A DNA stretch of 64,000 nt from Providencia hangzhouensis. Its GTDB lineage: Bacteria > Pseudomonadota > Gammaproteobacteria > Enterobacterales > Enterobacteriaceae. Location of the stretch: the NCBI RefSeq assembly GCF_029193595.2, contig NZ_CP135052.1:1302001-1366000 (forward strand), written 5' to 3'. The translations under genes and the position numbers were made by a program. The notes under the pieces are model-generated. The model did no database searches. It saw only the letters and a program-made list of their open reading frames with translations, and was not told where the DNA came from. Of this stretch, positions 35,925 to 45,506 are shown in pieces. Each line of letters opens with the position of its first letter. The first letter of the stretch is position 1.

Positions 35925-36635
35925 ATGCCCCAGAAAGCTAAGTCTCAACAGGCTAAGTCCCAGAACAGTCGTCGTCGCTTTTTACGCGATGTCGCCCGCA
36001 CTGCGGGTGGGTTGGCGGCTGTTGGTGTGGTGCTGGGGCTTCAGCAACAAACTTCCCGTGCGAGTGGTGTTAAGCTTCGCCCGCCGGGAGCTCTTGATGA
36101 AAAAGCATTTGCCAGTGCATGTGTCCGTTGTGGGCAATGCGTTCAAGCCTGTCCGTATGACATGTTGAAATTAGCGACATTGGCATCAGGCTTGGCTTCA
36201 GGAACGCCGTACTTCATCGCTCGAGAAAACCCGTGTGAAATGTGTGAGGATATTCCTTGCGCCAAAGTTTGCCCAAGTGGTGCATTGGATAAAGACATTG
36301 AGTCGATTAACGATGCACGCATGGGGTTAGCCGTTTTACTCGATCAGGAAAACTGCCTGAACTTTCAAGGGCTAAGGTGTGATGTATGTTACCGCGTATG
36401 TCCACTGATTGATGAAGCCATCACATTGGAACTTGAACAAAACCACCGAACAGGTAAGCACGCGCGCTTCTTACCCACAGTCAATAGCAACTACTGTACG
36501 GGATGCGGTAAATGTGAACAGGCTTGTGTATTGGAAGAGGCGGCTATCAAGGTATTACCAAGGTCGTTAGCAAAAGGTGAGTTAGGACACCATTACCGCT
36601 TTGGTTGGCTGGAGGGTAACAATGGCGAATCGTAA
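35925..36635 (+). CDS. napG: NapG, quinol-oxidising chain iron-sulfur protein
   Basis: A 236-residue periplasmic ferredoxin-type protein with four [4Fe-4S] groups ([51 protein letters not shown]) and a Tat leader with [16 protein letters not shown]. With NapH it moves electrons from ubiquinol or menaquinol towards NapC/NapB. The start is ATG 35925, or possibly TTG 35919 directly after the napA stop, which sits at a better distance from AAGG; the two differ by two residues. Overlaps napH by 14 bases. Confidence 0.92.
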   Translation: MPQKAKSQQAKSQNSRRRFLRDVARTAGGLAAVGVVLGLQQQTSRASGVKLRPPGALDEKAFASACVRCGQCVQACPYDMLKLATLASGLASGTPYFIARENPCEMCEDIPCAKVCPSGALDKDIESINDARMGLAVLLDQENCLNFQGLRCDVCYRVCPLIDEAITLELEQNHRTGKHARFLPTVNSNYCTGCGKCEQACVLEEAAIKVLPRSLAKGELGHHYRFGWLEGNNGES

Positions 36636-37485
36636 ACGTGATGCCGGACGTGAAGCTCAGGCAAAAAAAGGTTGGTGGCATAGCCACAAGTGGTTGGTAT
36701 TTAGACGTACAAGCCAATTGCTGGTGTTAGCGATGTTCTTGAGTGGGCCATGGTTTGGGGTGTGGATTTTACATGGTAACTACAGCAGTAGCTTATTGTT
36801 AGATACCGTACCTTTGACTGACCCATTAATCACCTTAGAGAGCTTAGCAAGTGGTTACTTACCGGGGATCTCAGCATTAGTTGGGGCTGCTATCGTATTC
36901 GGGGTTTATGCACTGTTGGGTAAGCGTATTTTCTGCAGTTGGGTTTGTCCTGTAAACCCAGTGACGGATGCCGCGGCGTGGTTAAGACGTAAGTTTGATT
37001 TTAACCAGTCCGCAACGATACCACGCAATATTCGTTATGTATTGCTGGTGGTTATCCTGATCGGTTCTGCTATTACAGGAACCTTACTTTGGGAATGGCT
37101 TAATCCAGTTTCATTAATGGGGCGCAGTTTAATTTTTGGTTTTGGCAGCGGTGCATTGGTTTTAGTTGCACTGTTTTTATTCGATTTATTAGTTGTGGAA
37201 CATGGTTGGTGCGGTCACCTTTGCCCATTAGGTGCGCTATATGGCGTGGCAGGGTGTAAGGGCGCACTAGTTGTTACAGCGGAAAATAAAGAAAACTGTA
37301 GCCGTTGTATGGACTGTTTCCACATTTGTCCGGAGCCGCAAGTTCTGCGTGCACCGGTCCTAGATAAACAAGCTCCAGCACAGATATCAGATAAAGATTG
37401 TATCACTTGCGGTCGTTGCATTGATGTTTGTTCTGAGGATGTTTTTAAAATAACACTAAGATGGAGTTCGGGAGCAAAATCATGA
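36622..37485 (+). CDS. napH: NapH, membrane quinol oxidase subunit
   Basis: A 287-residue inner-membrane protein with four helices, the same length as E. coli NapH. It has the polyferredoxin-type CSWVCPVNP and CGHLCPLGA motifs in the loops and two C-terminal [4Fe-4S] sites ([25 protein letters not shown]). ATG 36622 ([12 protein letters not shown]) is chosen, with GGAGG ahead; the frame is open seven codons further up. The stop overlaps the napB start (ATGA). Confidence 0.93.
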   Translation: MANRKRDAGREAQAKKGWWHSHKWLVFRRTSQLLVLAMFLSGPWFGVWILHGNYSSSLLLDTVPLTDPLITLESLASGYLPGISALVGAAIVFGVYALLGKRIFCSWVCPVNPVTDAAAWLRRKFDFNQSATIPRNIRYVLLVVILIGSAITGTLLWEWLNPVSLMGRSLIFGFGSGALVLVALFLFDLLVVEHGWCGHLCPLGALYGVAGCKGALVVTAENKENCSRCMDCFHICPEPQVLRAPVLDKQAPAQISDKDCITCGRCIDVCSEDVFKITLRWSSGAKS

Positions 37486-37931
37486 AAAATCCTGTCCTGA
37501 AAAAGACGCTCAGCCGTTGGGTGGCTGGAATGGCCTTTGTTGTAAGCAGTCTTGTTTGGGCTGCTAATGGTGTAGACCTGACCCAATCACCAGAAGTATC
37601 CGGTACGTCAGAAGGAAGCATTCATATTCCGAAAGAGCAAGAAAGAATGGCATTAAACTATGTGAATCAACCGCCAATGATCCCACATAGTGTTGAAGGT
37701 TATCAAATTACCACTAATACTAATCGTTGTTTGCAATGCCATGGTGTGGAAAATTATCGCACCACAGGGGCACCAAGAGTTAGCCCAACGCACTTTATGG
37801 ATGCAACAGGCAAAGTTCTTGGCGAAGTCGCACCAAACCGCTACTTCTGTCTACAGTGCCACGTGCCGCAATCAGACACGGCACCGATTGTTGATAACAC
37901 ATTTACCCCATCCAAAGGTTTTGGGAAATAA
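37482..37931 (+). CDS. napB: NapB, dihaem cytochrome of nitrate reductase
   Basis: A 149-residue periplasmic cytochrome (same length as E. coli NapB) with signal peptide and two CLQCH haem sites, each within the family context (NTNRCLQCHGVENY and YFCLQCHVPQSD). It forms the NapAB complex and passes electrons to NapA. Starts at ATG 37482, overlapping the napH stop by 4 bases; a longer frame seven codons up is not used. Confidence 0.94.
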   Translation: MKNPVLKKTLSRWVAGMAFVVSSLVWAANGVDLTQSPEVSGTSEGSIHIPKEQERMALNYVNQPPMIPHSVEGYQITTNTNRCLQCHGVENYRTTGAPRVSPTHFMDATGKVLGEVAPNRYFCLQCHVPQSDTAPIVDNTFTPSKGFGK

Positions 37932-37940
37932 GGGGGAATT

Positions 37941-38579
37941 ATGTCAAATAATAATGATAAGCAAATAAATGATGACAAGCCGAAGAAAAAGGGCTTGTTT
38001 GGGTTACTCGGCCGAGTATGGCGGTGGTGGCGTAGGCCAAGCCGTTTAGCATTAGGAACCTTATTGCTGATTGGTTTTGTGAGTGGTGTTATCTTCTGGG
38101 GCGGCTTCAATACGGGTATGGAAATGGCCAATACGGAAGAGTTTTGTATTAGCTGCCATGAAATGCGTGAGAATGTCTATGAAGAATATATGGATACTAT
38201 TCACTATACTAACCGTAGCGGTGTTCGCGCAACTTGCCCAGATTGTCACGTACCGCATGAGTTCGGCCCCAAAATGGTGCGTAAAATTCAAGCGAGTAAG
38301 GAGCTATACGGGAAAATTTTTGGCATCATTGACACACCTCAAAAATTTGAAGACCACCGGTTAGCGATGGCGCAAAGTGAGTGGCGACGGATGAAAAATA
38401 ACGACTCACAAGAGTGTCGTAACTGCCACAATTTTGAGTATATGGATTTCACGGCACAAAAAGGGGTTGCAGCTAAAATGCATGACCAAGCCATCACGGA
38501 TGGTAAAACTTGCATTGACTGTCACAAAGGAATTGCCCATAAATTGCCGGACATGCGTGAAGTTGAACCTGGCTTTTAA
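37941..38579 (+). CDS. napC: NapC, tetrahaem membrane-anchored quinol dehydrogenase
   Basis: A 212-residue NapC/NirT-family cytochrome: one N-terminal membrane helix (residues about 38-58) and four CxxCH sites (CISCH, CPDCH, CRNCH, CIDCH). It oxidises menaquinol and reduces NapB. Somewhat longer than E. coli NapC (200) because of a Lys/Asp-rich N-terminal extension ([16 protein letters not shown]). Last gene of the nap operon; a hairpin and about 200 bp separate it from ccmC. Confidence 0.94.
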   Translation: MSNNNDKQINDDKPKKKGLFGLLGRVWRWWRRPSRLALGTLLLIGFVSGVIFWGGFNTGMEMANTEEFCISCHEMRENVYEEYMDTIHYTNRSGVRATCPDCHVPHEFGPKMVRKIQASKELYGKIFGIIDTPQKFEDHRLAMAQSEWRRMKNNDSQECRNCHNFEYMDFTAQKGVAAKMHDQAITDGKTCIDCHKGIAHKLPDMREVEPGF

Positions 38580-38776
38580 TTTAAGGTAATCATTTTATGA
38601 TGAGTTATACCGATAAATTATAAGTAATGATCAATAAATAGGCTGGTTATGCGTTTGAGTATGATCAGCCTAAGTTATATTTGTGTTAAATCAATATATT
38701 TGCTTTTTTAATGTGTATTGTATGATTCTGTCACGCAGCATTTACTAACAATATAATAAATCAGGGTAATTAAACT
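38580..38776. other. napC-ccmC junction with a hairpin; no ccmAB
   Basis: Only 197 bp. AGGCTGGTTAT pairs with ATGATCAGCCT at 38640-38671 (two G-T wobbles) without a strong U tract, so it may be a weak terminator or RNA-stability hairpin. No trace of ccmA or ccmB coding sequence is visible in any frame, though E. coli has both genes at this point. Confidence 0.6.
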
Positions 38777-39517
38777 ATGTGGAAAAAGCTTCATCAACTT
38801 GCCATCCCAGTTAACCTTTACCGGTTATGTGGGCGTCTAATACCGTGGTTTATTATATTGAGTGTAATTTGTTTAGCGGTGGGGTGGATTTGGGGATTTG
38901 GCTTTGCGCCAACCGATAAAGTCCAAAGCCAAAGTTATCGTATTATGTATATCCATGTTCCTGCCGCGATGTGGTCGATGGGCATTTATGCCACAATGGC
39001 AATTACTGCTTTTGTTGGTCTTGTCTGGCAAATGAAAGTCTCTGAATTGGCGATAGCGGCAATGGCACCGATAGGGGCGGTATTTACTTTTATTGCCTTG
39101 GTGACAGGTGCGACATGGGGTAAACCAATGTGGGGTGCATGGTGGGTATGGGATGCACGTTTAACCTCTGAACTAATTCTATTTTTTCTGTATGTGGGGA
39201 TTATTGCTTTATGGCATGCTTTTGATGACCGCCGTACAGCAGGAAAGGCCGCTGCGATTTTAGTATTAATTGGTGTGATTAACTTACCTATTATTCATTA
39301 TTCAGTTGAATGGTGGCAAACTTTGCATCAACCTTCGACGCGTATGCAAGAAAGTATCAACCCAGCTATGCGTACGCCACTACGTTTAGCTATCCTTGGT
39401 TACCTATTTCTCTTTATCTCATTAACGTTAATTCGTTTACGTAGTCAATTATTGTTGTTAGAACGTAACCGTCCATGGGTATTAGATATTGTGAATAAAA
39501 AAGGACGTCAATCATGA
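38777..39517 (+). CDS. ccmC: CcmC, haem handling protein of cytochrome c maturation
   Basis: A 246-residue membrane protein with six helices. The WWD motif is WGAWWVWDARLTSELILF, and conserved periplasmic histidines are present (MYIHVPAAMWS and IIHYSVEWW). It delivers haem to CcmE. It is the first ccm gene here, with AGGG ahead of the ATG; the canonical preceding ccmAB are missing. The stop overlaps ccmD by 4 bases. Confidence 0.94.
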   Translation: MWKKLHQLAIPVNLYRLCGRLIPWFIILSVICLAVGWIWGFGFAPTDKVQSQSYRIMYIHVPAAMWSMGIYATMAITAFVGLVWQMKVSELAIAAMAPIGAVFTFIALVTGATWGKPMWGAWWVWDARLTSELILFFLYVGIIALWHAFDDRRTAGKAAAILVLIGVINLPIIHYSVEWWQTLHQPSTRMQESINPAMRTPLRLAILGYLFLFISLTLIRLRSQLLLLERNRPWVLDIVNKKGRQS

Positions 39518-39726
39518 CTAGCGCATTTGCATCTTGGAGTGAATTTTGGGCGATGGGCGGCTATGGTTTTTATGTATGGCTGGCGGTTGCGCTGACATTA
39601 ATACCTATTTTGTTACTCTGTTTGCATACATACATACAAAGAAAAATGATAATAAATGCAATTATTCAACAGCAAGCTCGTGAAGTAAGACAAAAAGCAG
39701 CAAGAGCGCGTAGGGAGGGAGTGTGA
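39514..39726 (+). CDS. ccmD: CcmD, small haem-exporter subunit
   Basis: A 70-residue protein with one membrane helix ([23 protein letters not shown]) and a basic C terminus ([10 protein letters not shown]). In E. coli it helps release haem-loaded CcmE from the CcmABC complex. 4-base overlaps on both sides with ccmC and ccmE. Confidence 0.88.
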   Translation: MTSAFASWSEFWAMGGYGFYVWLAVALTLIPILLLCLHTYIQRKMIINAIIQQQAREVRQKAARARREGV

Positions 39727-40214
39727 ATATTCGTCGTCGTAACCGACTTTGGTTGATCTGTTCCATATTGGTTGGCGTGGGGTTAACCCTCGCATTGATT
39801 CTCTACGCATTGCGCTCAAGTATTGACTTGTTTTATACCCCCGGTGAAATCATCTATGGTAAGCGAGAAACTCAGCAAATCCCTGAAGTTGGGCAACGCT
39901 TACGTGTCGGTGGCATGGTCATGCCAGGTAGTGTAGTACGTGATTCTGACCCAGTCTCTAATGCTGTCAATATCACTTTCACTGTTTATGATGCCGAAGG
40001 CGAAGTTAACGTAAGTTATCATGGAATTTTGCCTGACTTATTCAAAGAAGGGCAAGGTGTTGTTGTTCAAGGGGAGTTACAGGAGAATAATCATATTTTA
40101 GCGAAAGAAGTGCTTGCTAAACATGATGAAAACTATACGCCACCAGAGGTTGAAAAGGCGATGCAAGAAAACCACCGCAGGCCAGCAGCTGCCTATAAGG
40201 ACAATGCATCATGA
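39723..40214 (+). CDS. ccmE: CcmE, periplasmic haem chaperone
   Basis: A 163-residue membrane-anchored protein (helix at residues 8-30) with the OB-fold haem chaperone domain. The covalent haem-binding histidine is His134, with Tyr138 in the HDENY motif. It starts with GTG at 39723, overlapping the ccmD stop, behind AGGGAGGG. It carries haem to the CcmF/CcmH ligase. Confidence 0.94.
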   Translation: MNIRRRNRLWLICSILVGVGLTLALILYALRSSIDLFYTPGEIIYGKRETQQIPEVGQRLRVGGMVMPGSVVRDSDPVSNAVNITFTVYDAEGEVNVSYHGILPDLFKEGQGVVVQGELQENNHILAKEVLAKHDENYTPPEVEKAMQENHRRPAAAYKDNAS

Positions 40215-42142
40215 TCCCTGAAATTGGTAGCGTTTTACTGTGCTTGGCATTAGGTCTTGCCGTTTTGCTGTCTTTTTACCCGCTATGGGGGGTGGCACGA
40301 AATGATGCACGCTTAATGGCATCATCACGTCCATTGGCATGGTTACTTTTTCTCTGTGTAACAGGGGCATTCCTAGTATTAGTGAATGCCTTTGTTGTTA
40401 ATGATTTCTCAGTCACGTATGTTGCCAATAACTCTAATACGCAATTACCTATTTGGTATCGTGTTGCGGCGACATGGGGAGCTCACGAAGGCTCATTATT
40501 ACTTTGGGTATTATTAATGAGCGGCTGGACATTTGCGGTGGCAATTTGTAGTTACCGTATGCCTCTCGACATTGTTGCCCGTGTTTTAGCTGTTATGGGG
40601 ATGGTAAGCGTTGGTTTTTTGCTGTTCATCATCTTTACTTCAAACCCATTTTCGCGCACGCTGCCCGCTTTTCCGATTGAAGGGCGTGACCTCAACCCAT
40701 TACTACAAGACCCAGGGCTGATTTTCCACCCACCATTGTTATACATGGGCTATGTCGGCTTCTCAGTGGCATTTGCCTTTGCGATTGCGGCATTGTTAAG
40801 TGGCCGGTTAGACAGCTCTTTCACACGTTTTGCTCGCCCTTGGACGATGGCAGCCTGGTTCTTTTTAACGTTAGGGATCATGTTAGGTTCCGCATGGGCT
40901 TATTATGAATTAGGCTGGGGGGGCTGGTGGTTCTGGGACCCGGTAGAGAATGCCTCCTTTATGCCATGGTTAGTGGGAACGGCATTGATCCACTCACTTT
41001 CCGTTACTGAACAGCGAGCCACTTTTAAAGCATGGTCACTATTATTGTCGATTTTTGCTTTCTCATTGTGTTTACTCGGGACTTTCTTAGTTCGCTCAGG
41101 GGTACTGGTTTCGGTACACGCCTTTGCCTCAGACCCATCTCGAGGGTTATTTATCTTAGCCTTCATGGTGATAGTGATTGGCGGCTCTTTACTGGTGTTT
41201 GCACTGCGTGGGCACAAGGTACGCTCAAGGGTTAACAATGCCTTATGGTCGCGTGAATCCATGTTATTGGGTAATAACGTTATCCTAACAGCAGCGATGC
41301 TAGTTGTGTTACTCGGTACATTGCTACCGTTAGTCCATAAACAAATTGGCCTGGGTACGATTTCCATTGGTGAACCGTTCTTTAATACCATGTTTATAGC
41401 GTTGATGGTGCCATTTGCCTTATTACTGGGGATTGGGCCACTCGTGCGTTGGGGACGTGACCGCCCTGCGGCTATCAAAAAGTTATTAATCATTGCAACG
41501 GTATTAACCGTTATTCTTTCTTTTGCCCTACCATTACTGATGGAAGATAGGGTAGAAGCGTTGACGGTTGTCGGCTTAATGATGGCGTGCTGGATAGCAA
41601 TTCTTGCCTTCGCAGAAATGCGAGTCCGCATCAGTAAGAAAATCAAGCTCACGCCAAGTTACTGGGGAATGGTACTGGCGCATTTAGGTTTGGCGGTAAC
41701 CATCGTCGGTATTGCCTTTAGCCAAAATTACAGTATTGAGCGTGATGTGAAAATGAAACCGGGTGATAGCATATCAATTCGTGCTTATACCTTTGTATTC
41801 AATGGCGTACGAGAGGCTGATGGCCCTAACTACCAAGGTGTCATTGGCAGTATTTCAGTGAAAGAGAAAGACAAAGTCATCGGTGTTTTAATGCCAGAAA
41901 AACGTTTTTATAGCGTTAGCCGAGCTGTTATGACCGAAGCGGCGATTGATGGTGGTTTTACTCGCGATTTATATGCTGCATTGGGTGAGGAAGTCGCTAA
42001 AGATACGTGGACTATGCGTTTGTATTATAAACCATTTGTTCGTTGGATCTGGTCTGGTGGCGTATTAATGGCTATTGGTGCGTTATTTTGCTTGTTTGAC
42101 CCACGTTATCGTCGCCGTAAATTACAAGGGGAAACAGCATGA
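40211..42142 (+). CDS. ccmF: CcmF, cytochrome c haem lyase
   Basis: A 643-residue polytopic membrane protein. WWD domain [19 protein letters not shown] near residues 236-254 and the periplasmic histidine motif [13 protein letters not shown] near residue 90. It ligates haem to CxxCH sites of exported apocytochromes such as NapB, NapC and NrfB. Paralogue of NrfE at 26315, so the window holds two haem lyases. 4-base overlaps with ccmE and ccmG. Confidence 0.95.
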   Translation: MIPEIGSVLLCLALGLAVLLSFYPLWGVARNDARLMASSRPLAWLLFLCVTGAFLVLVNAFVVNDFSVTYVANNSNTQLPIWYRVAATWGAHEGSLLLWVLLMSGWTFAVAICSYRMPLDIVARVLAVMGMVSVGFLLFIIFTSNPFSRTLPAFPIEGRDLNPLLQDPGLIFHPPLLYMGYVGFSVAFAFAIAALLSGRLDSSFTRFARPWTMAAWFFLTLGIMLGSAWAYYELGWGGWWFWDPVENASFMPWLVGTALIHSLSVTEQRATFKAWSLLLSIFAFSLCLLGTFLVRSGVLVSVHAFASDPSRGLFILAFMVIVIGGSLLVFALRGHKVRSRVNNALWSRESMLLGNNVILTAAMLVVLLGTLLPLVHKQIGLGTISIGEPFFNTMFIALMVPFALLLGIGPLVRWGRDRPAAIKKLLIIATVLTVILSFALPLLMEDRVEALTVVGLMMACWIAILAFAEMRVRISKKIKLTPSYWGMVLAHLGLAVTIVGIAFSQNYSIERDVKMKPGDSISIRAYTFVFNGVREADGPNYQGVIGSISVKEKDKVIGVLMPEKRFYSVSRAVMTEAAIDGGFTRDLYAALGEEVAKDTWTMRLYYKPFVRWIWSGGVLMAIGALFCLFDPRYRRRKLQGETA

Positions 42143-42696
42143 ACCGCAAAGTCTTCTTAATTCCTTTTATTATTTTTGCAGGAATCGCTGCGGTCCTGTT
42201 ATGGCAATTGATGCGTAATGCGGAAGGGGATGATCCTCGTTTATTAGAATCCGCTTTAATTGGTAAGCCAGTGCCCGTTTTTCGCCTTGAATCACTAGAA
42301 AACCCCGGTCAGCACTACGAATCCGATGTATTAACACAAGGGCAACCTATCTTGTTGAATGTTTGGGCAACATGGTGCCCTACATGCCGTGCAGAACATC
42401 AATATTTGAATAAGTTGTCTGCACAGGGTGTTCGTGTGGTTGGGTTGAACTATAAAGATAAACGGGATAAAGCCATTGTATGGTTGCGTGAGTTAGGCAA
42501 CCCTTATGCCTTAAGCTTATTTGATGGTGAAGGTATGTTAGGCCTTGATTTAGGGGTATATGGTGCACCTGAAACGTTCTTAATTGATGGTAATGGTGTG
42601 ATCCGTTATCGTCACGCAGGGGCAATGGACGAGCGCGTCTGGGAAAAAGAATTTAAACCCCTTTGGGAGCGCTATAATCAGGAGGCGAACCAATGA
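42139..42696 (+). CDS. ccmG: CcmG/DsbE, thiol reductase of cytochrome c maturation
   Basis: A 185-residue membrane-tethered thioredoxin-like protein. One N-terminal helix (residues 5-24), active site WCPTC (Cys80, Cys83), and the cis-proline strand YGAPETFLID. It keeps apocytochrome CxxCH thiols reduced, together with CcmH. Overlaps ccmF and ccmH by 4 bases each. Confidence 0.94.
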   Translation: MNRKVFLIPFIIFAGIAAVLLWQLMRNAEGDDPRLLESALIGKPVPVFRLESLENPGQHYESDVLTQGQPILLNVWATWCPTCRAEHQYLNKLSAQGVRVVGLNYKDKRDKAIVWLRELGNPYALSLFDGEGMLGLDLGVYGAPETFLIDGNGVIRYRHAGAMDERVWEKEFKPLWERYNQEANQ

Positions 42697-43763
42697 GGTA
42701 TTTATTGGGTTTATTGATGTTAGCGTTAAGTGCAACGGTGACATATGCATCGACAGAAGTCTTTACTTTCGATAATGAACAGCAAGAGCAGCAATTTCGT
42801 AAATTAACCGAAGAGCTACGTTGCCCTAAATGCCAGAACAACAGCATTGCGGATTCTAATTCAATGATTGCACTGGACTTGCGCCAAAAAGTGTATGAGT
42901 TAATGAAAGAAGGCAAAAACCGTGATGAAATCGTTGATTACATGGTTGCACGTTATGGTTACTTCGTCACTTATAACCCACCACTGACGCCGCTAACGAT
43001 TGTACTGTGGGGGTTACCGTTTGTTGCGATAGCGGTAGGCGGCTGGATCATCTTTGCCCGTTCTAAAAAACGCGTTAGATTAAAACAGGTTGAGCAGGGC
43101 GATGAGGAAGCATTACCTGAGGCCTCTCGCACTAGCAACTGGGTTTATTTACCCGGGTTTATCATTGCATTAGGTGTTGCGGGGGGGGCTTATTATCAGG
43201 TAGGTAGCTACGAGAAAGTGGCAGATTGGAATAATGCCTATCAACAAGCTCCCGCTTTGTTAGACAGAGCGCTAGACCCGTCTGAGCCACCACTCAATAA
43301 TGCGGAAATGGAACACCTCGCTTTAGGTCTACGTACTCGCCTCCAGGAAGACCCGCAAAATGTAGAAGCGTGGGAAATGCTAGGCCGTATTGGTATGGTG
43401 TTGGGGAATGCTACCATGGCAACCGATGCCTATGGCCGTGCTTATCGACTAGCCCCTAAAAATGAAAATGTAGTGATGGGGTATGCGGAAGTTTTGACAC
43501 GCTCTTCTGACCCAGAAGATAACCGTCAAGGTGCAGAGCTACTTAAAAAGCTGATTGCTGAAGACCGTACCAATGTGAAAGCATTAAGCATTTTTGCATT
43601 CAATGCATTTGAGCAAGAGCGTTATGCAGAGGCCATCTCGGCTTGGCAAATGATGTTAAAACTACTGCCTGAGAATGACCAACGTCGTCCTATTATCGAG
43701 CGTAGTGTTGAACAGGCACTGATGATGGTACACGAAAAGAAAGGGCAGCCTTCCGATAAGTAA
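42693..43763 (+). CDS. ccmH: CcmH, fused CcmH-CcmI type thiol/TPR protein
   Basis: A 356-residue protein like E. coli CcmH: signal peptide, LRCPKCQNNSIADSNS with the CxxC pair, a membrane helix, then a second helix and a TPR domain (PQNVEAWEMLGRIGMVLGNATMATDAYGRAYRL) that holds apocytochromes for CcmF. Paralogue of the NrfF-NrfG fusion at 25276, but the two are clearly different in the TPR part. Last gene of ccmCDEFGH; ends 14 bases before a terminator. Confidence 0.94.
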   Translation: MRYLLGLLMLALSATVTYASTEVFTFDNEQQEQQFRKLTEELRCPKCQNNSIADSNSMIALDLRQKVYELMKEGKNRDEIVDYMVARYGYFVTYNPPLTPLTIVLWGLPFVAIAVGGWIIFARSKKRVRLKQVEQGDEEALPEASRTSNWVYLPGFIIALGVAGGAYYQVGSYEKVADWNNAYQQAPALLDRALDPSEPPLNNAEMEHLALGLRTRLQEDPQNVEAWEMLGRIGMVLGNATMATDAYGRAYRLAPKNENVVMGYAEVLTRSSDPEDNRQGAELLKKLIAEDRTNVKALSIFAFNAFEQERYAEAISAWQMMLKLLPENDQRRPIIERSVEQALMMVHEKKGQPSDK

Positions 43764-43777
43764 GTTTTTTCACTGAT

Positions 43778-43812
43778 AGTGTTATACTGGTGTTCGCCTG
43801 TATAACACTCCC
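43778..43812 (+). terminator. Terminator of the ccm operon
   Basis: AGTGTTATAC / GTATAACACT stem, 12-base loop, followed by CCCTTTC, just past the ccmH stop. Confidence 0.75.
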
Positions 43813-43917
43813 TTTCATATTACAATCCACGATTTTGATTACTTCGGTTTGTTAAAGATAGCTGATATCAATTCTTTTAATATAGTTTGAGTTTATAACT
43901 AGATAAAAGGAAGCAAT

Positions 43918-44661
43918 ATGTCAACTCAAATAATGCGTAATTCTCATCTAACGAATATCCCTCATCCAATCATTTCAAATTTGAATCGACTCACATTAGA
44001 TAAGGAAGTTAAAGCTGAGCTTGTGAATCAGCAGCAAAAACTAGGTCGATTTGTTGATAATATTAAACAAAAAAAACAGATTGACCTGACAGGGTCAAAA
44101 ATTCCCATTCGGCTACCTACGTTAAGGCATGCCTATTCAGAACCTTCAAAGATTCATCAAAAAAATATATCAGGGGCATTGGTATTAAATCGTTCGAATT
44201 CGGAACCAAGCAATCTAGATCGCGTCCACAGAACGCCAGTTAAAAAGGGTGTGTTAGCGAGAACTCAACCAAATTACCAAATAAATCAGACACCAAGAAG
44301 TCTACAATATATTCAAAAAGCAAAAGACGACAAAATTGCTGCATATCAATCACTATCCGATACGACTAAAAGTTTTCTCAGAGAAAAACTCAGCTATAAA
44401 ATTTTGGTAACCTTCAAAAAAGGGCTAAATGGTAAGGAAACAAAACAATTCATGGTTGCCTATGAAGAGTTCAGACAAGGCGTCAGCGATAAAGAAAAGG
44501 AGAAATATCAACAGAACAAATTGAGCGGTTTTACACCAGATAACCGATTTCAATTTACCAAAACGGTTTGGATTGAATTGGATAAACTCATATTAATTCC
44601 AACTAAAGAAGAGATAACTAAAATAGTGGCTAACACAAAATGGTCTCATCTAAATCGTTAG
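43918..44661 (+). CDS. Unrecognised Lys/Ser-rich protein with two SEP motifs (possible secreted effector)
   Basis: A 247-residue protein I do not recognise. No signal peptide and no membrane helix. Residues 1-145 look disordered (rich in Ser, Asn, Lys, Gln) and contain two related segments, LRHAYSEPSK (69-78) and LNRSNSEPSN (90-99). RSNSEP fits the 14-3-3 mode 1 pattern RSxSxP and RHAYSEP fits RxxxSxP. Residues 146-247 look folded, mostly helical. The disordered N terminus, absence of Sec signal and eukaryote-like motifs suggest, but do not prove, a translocated effector; no secretion gene is nearby. AAGGAAG ribosome-binding site. Alternatives include a phage or toxin remnant. Confidence 0.6.
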   Translation: MSTQIMRNSHLTNIPHPIISNLNRLTLDKEVKAELVNQQQKLGRFVDNIKQKKQIDLTGSKIPIRLPTLRHAYSEPSKIHQKNISGALVLNRSNSEPSNLDRVHRTPVKKGVLARTQPNYQINQTPRSLQYIQKAKDDKIAAYQSLSDTTKSFLREKLSYKILVTFKKGLNGKETKQFMVAYEEFRQGVSDKEKEKYQQNKLSGFTPDNRFQFTKTVWIELDKLILIPTKEEITKIVANTKWSHLNR

Positions 44662-44898
44662 GTTTAGATGGTTTATATGTAAATAATTAACTTATTATTT
44701 GCTTTAATTTCAGTCTATTGTCATAAGGAGAGAGATTCAATCAATAGATTGATTTTTATTGGTAATTGTTTGTTTTTTAGTTCATTACATGTAGAGGTAG
44801 GCCCTGCTTAACATTAATGGTGAAAATTGATAACATCCCTCCTCTAAATAAGATACAATTTCGCGCTATAAAATTCGTACTGAGATAACGGAAAAACG

Positions 44899-45324
44899 TT
44901 GCACCTGCGCCCTTTTATCAAACAGCTATCCGCTTATCTTGCTTTGCTTGCCATTGTTATGCTGTTCATTGCACCACTGGTTTCTAAATCTATGGTGCAT
45001 ATGAACACTTGTGCAGATATACAAAGTGAGATGGCGGACCAATCGATGCATTCGCATCATAGTATGCCAATGCCTGAAAATTGTGACGTTTCTACACCAA
45101 TGAATCATATGTTAATGACGGGGATGGGGCAGTCTCCGATGGAAGACATTGCATGTGGTTACTGTCAGTTATTGGTCCACTTTCCATTTCTTATCTTATT
45201 TATTGCTGCGGTTATTCGACAACTCGCCACGCTGACTCTATTTGTTCCTTTTGAGCGCTACGTTCACATTTGGTTATTTAGACCATGGTCATTACATCTC
45301 GCTAGAGCCCCGCCTATTTACTGA
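44899..45324 (+). CDS. DUF2946-family small membrane protein, copper-linked
   Basis: A 141-residue protein beginning with TTG at 44899. Residues 10-30 and 95-117 are hydrophobic helices; between them lies a Met/His/Cys-rich periplasmic stretch (MHSHHSMPMPENC, MNHMLMTGMGQSP, ACGYCQLLVHFP) typical of the DUF2946 family, usually found beside copper receptors. Probably handles copper near the membrane. The TonB-dependent copper receptor follows 182 bp downstream. The start is uncertain, with only a weak ribosome-binding site. Confidence 0.75.
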   Translation: MHLRPFIKQLSAYLALLAIVMLFIAPLVSKSMVHMNTCADIQSEMADQSMHSHHSMPMPENCDVSTPMNHMLMTGMGQSPMEDIACGYCQLLVHFPFLILFIAAVIRQLATLTLFVPFERYVHIWLFRPWSLHLARAPPIY

Positions 45325-45428
45325 TGTCTTAGCATTATAAATCTTACAAATTAATTTAATTGCTATTTTTGCCTTTATTGTGCAAAGCGTTTTCGTTCAT
45401 CTTGAATTTCTTTGATTTTTAAGAGGTT

Positions 45429-45440
45429 CACCCATGGGTG
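45429..45440. promoter_or_regulatory. Perfect 12-bp palindrome ahead of the copper receptor
   Basis: CACCCATGGGTG is a perfect palindrome 67 bp before the receptor start, in the gap after the DUF2946 gene. Could be an operator. It also contains an ATG of a 9-codon frame behind AGAGG, so a leader peptide is an alternative. Neither is established. Confidence 0.4.
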
Positions 45441-45506
45441 CTGAAAATGTATTTGCAAGCTAAGAGGCGAAAGCAGCGTACCTATATTCTAAGAAACAGG
45501 TAAAAA

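Noticed and set aside
38640..38671. Strong rho-independent terminator between napC and ccmC
   Set aside because: The stem is real but has two G-T pairs and no U run, so complete termination is not supported; ccm genes may still receive nap transcription.
40903..41652. Long 249-codon open frame on the minus strand
   Set aside because: It lies wholly antisense to ccmF, whose motifs and overlaps with ccmE and ccmG are certain; the product is low-complexity with no recognisable domain.
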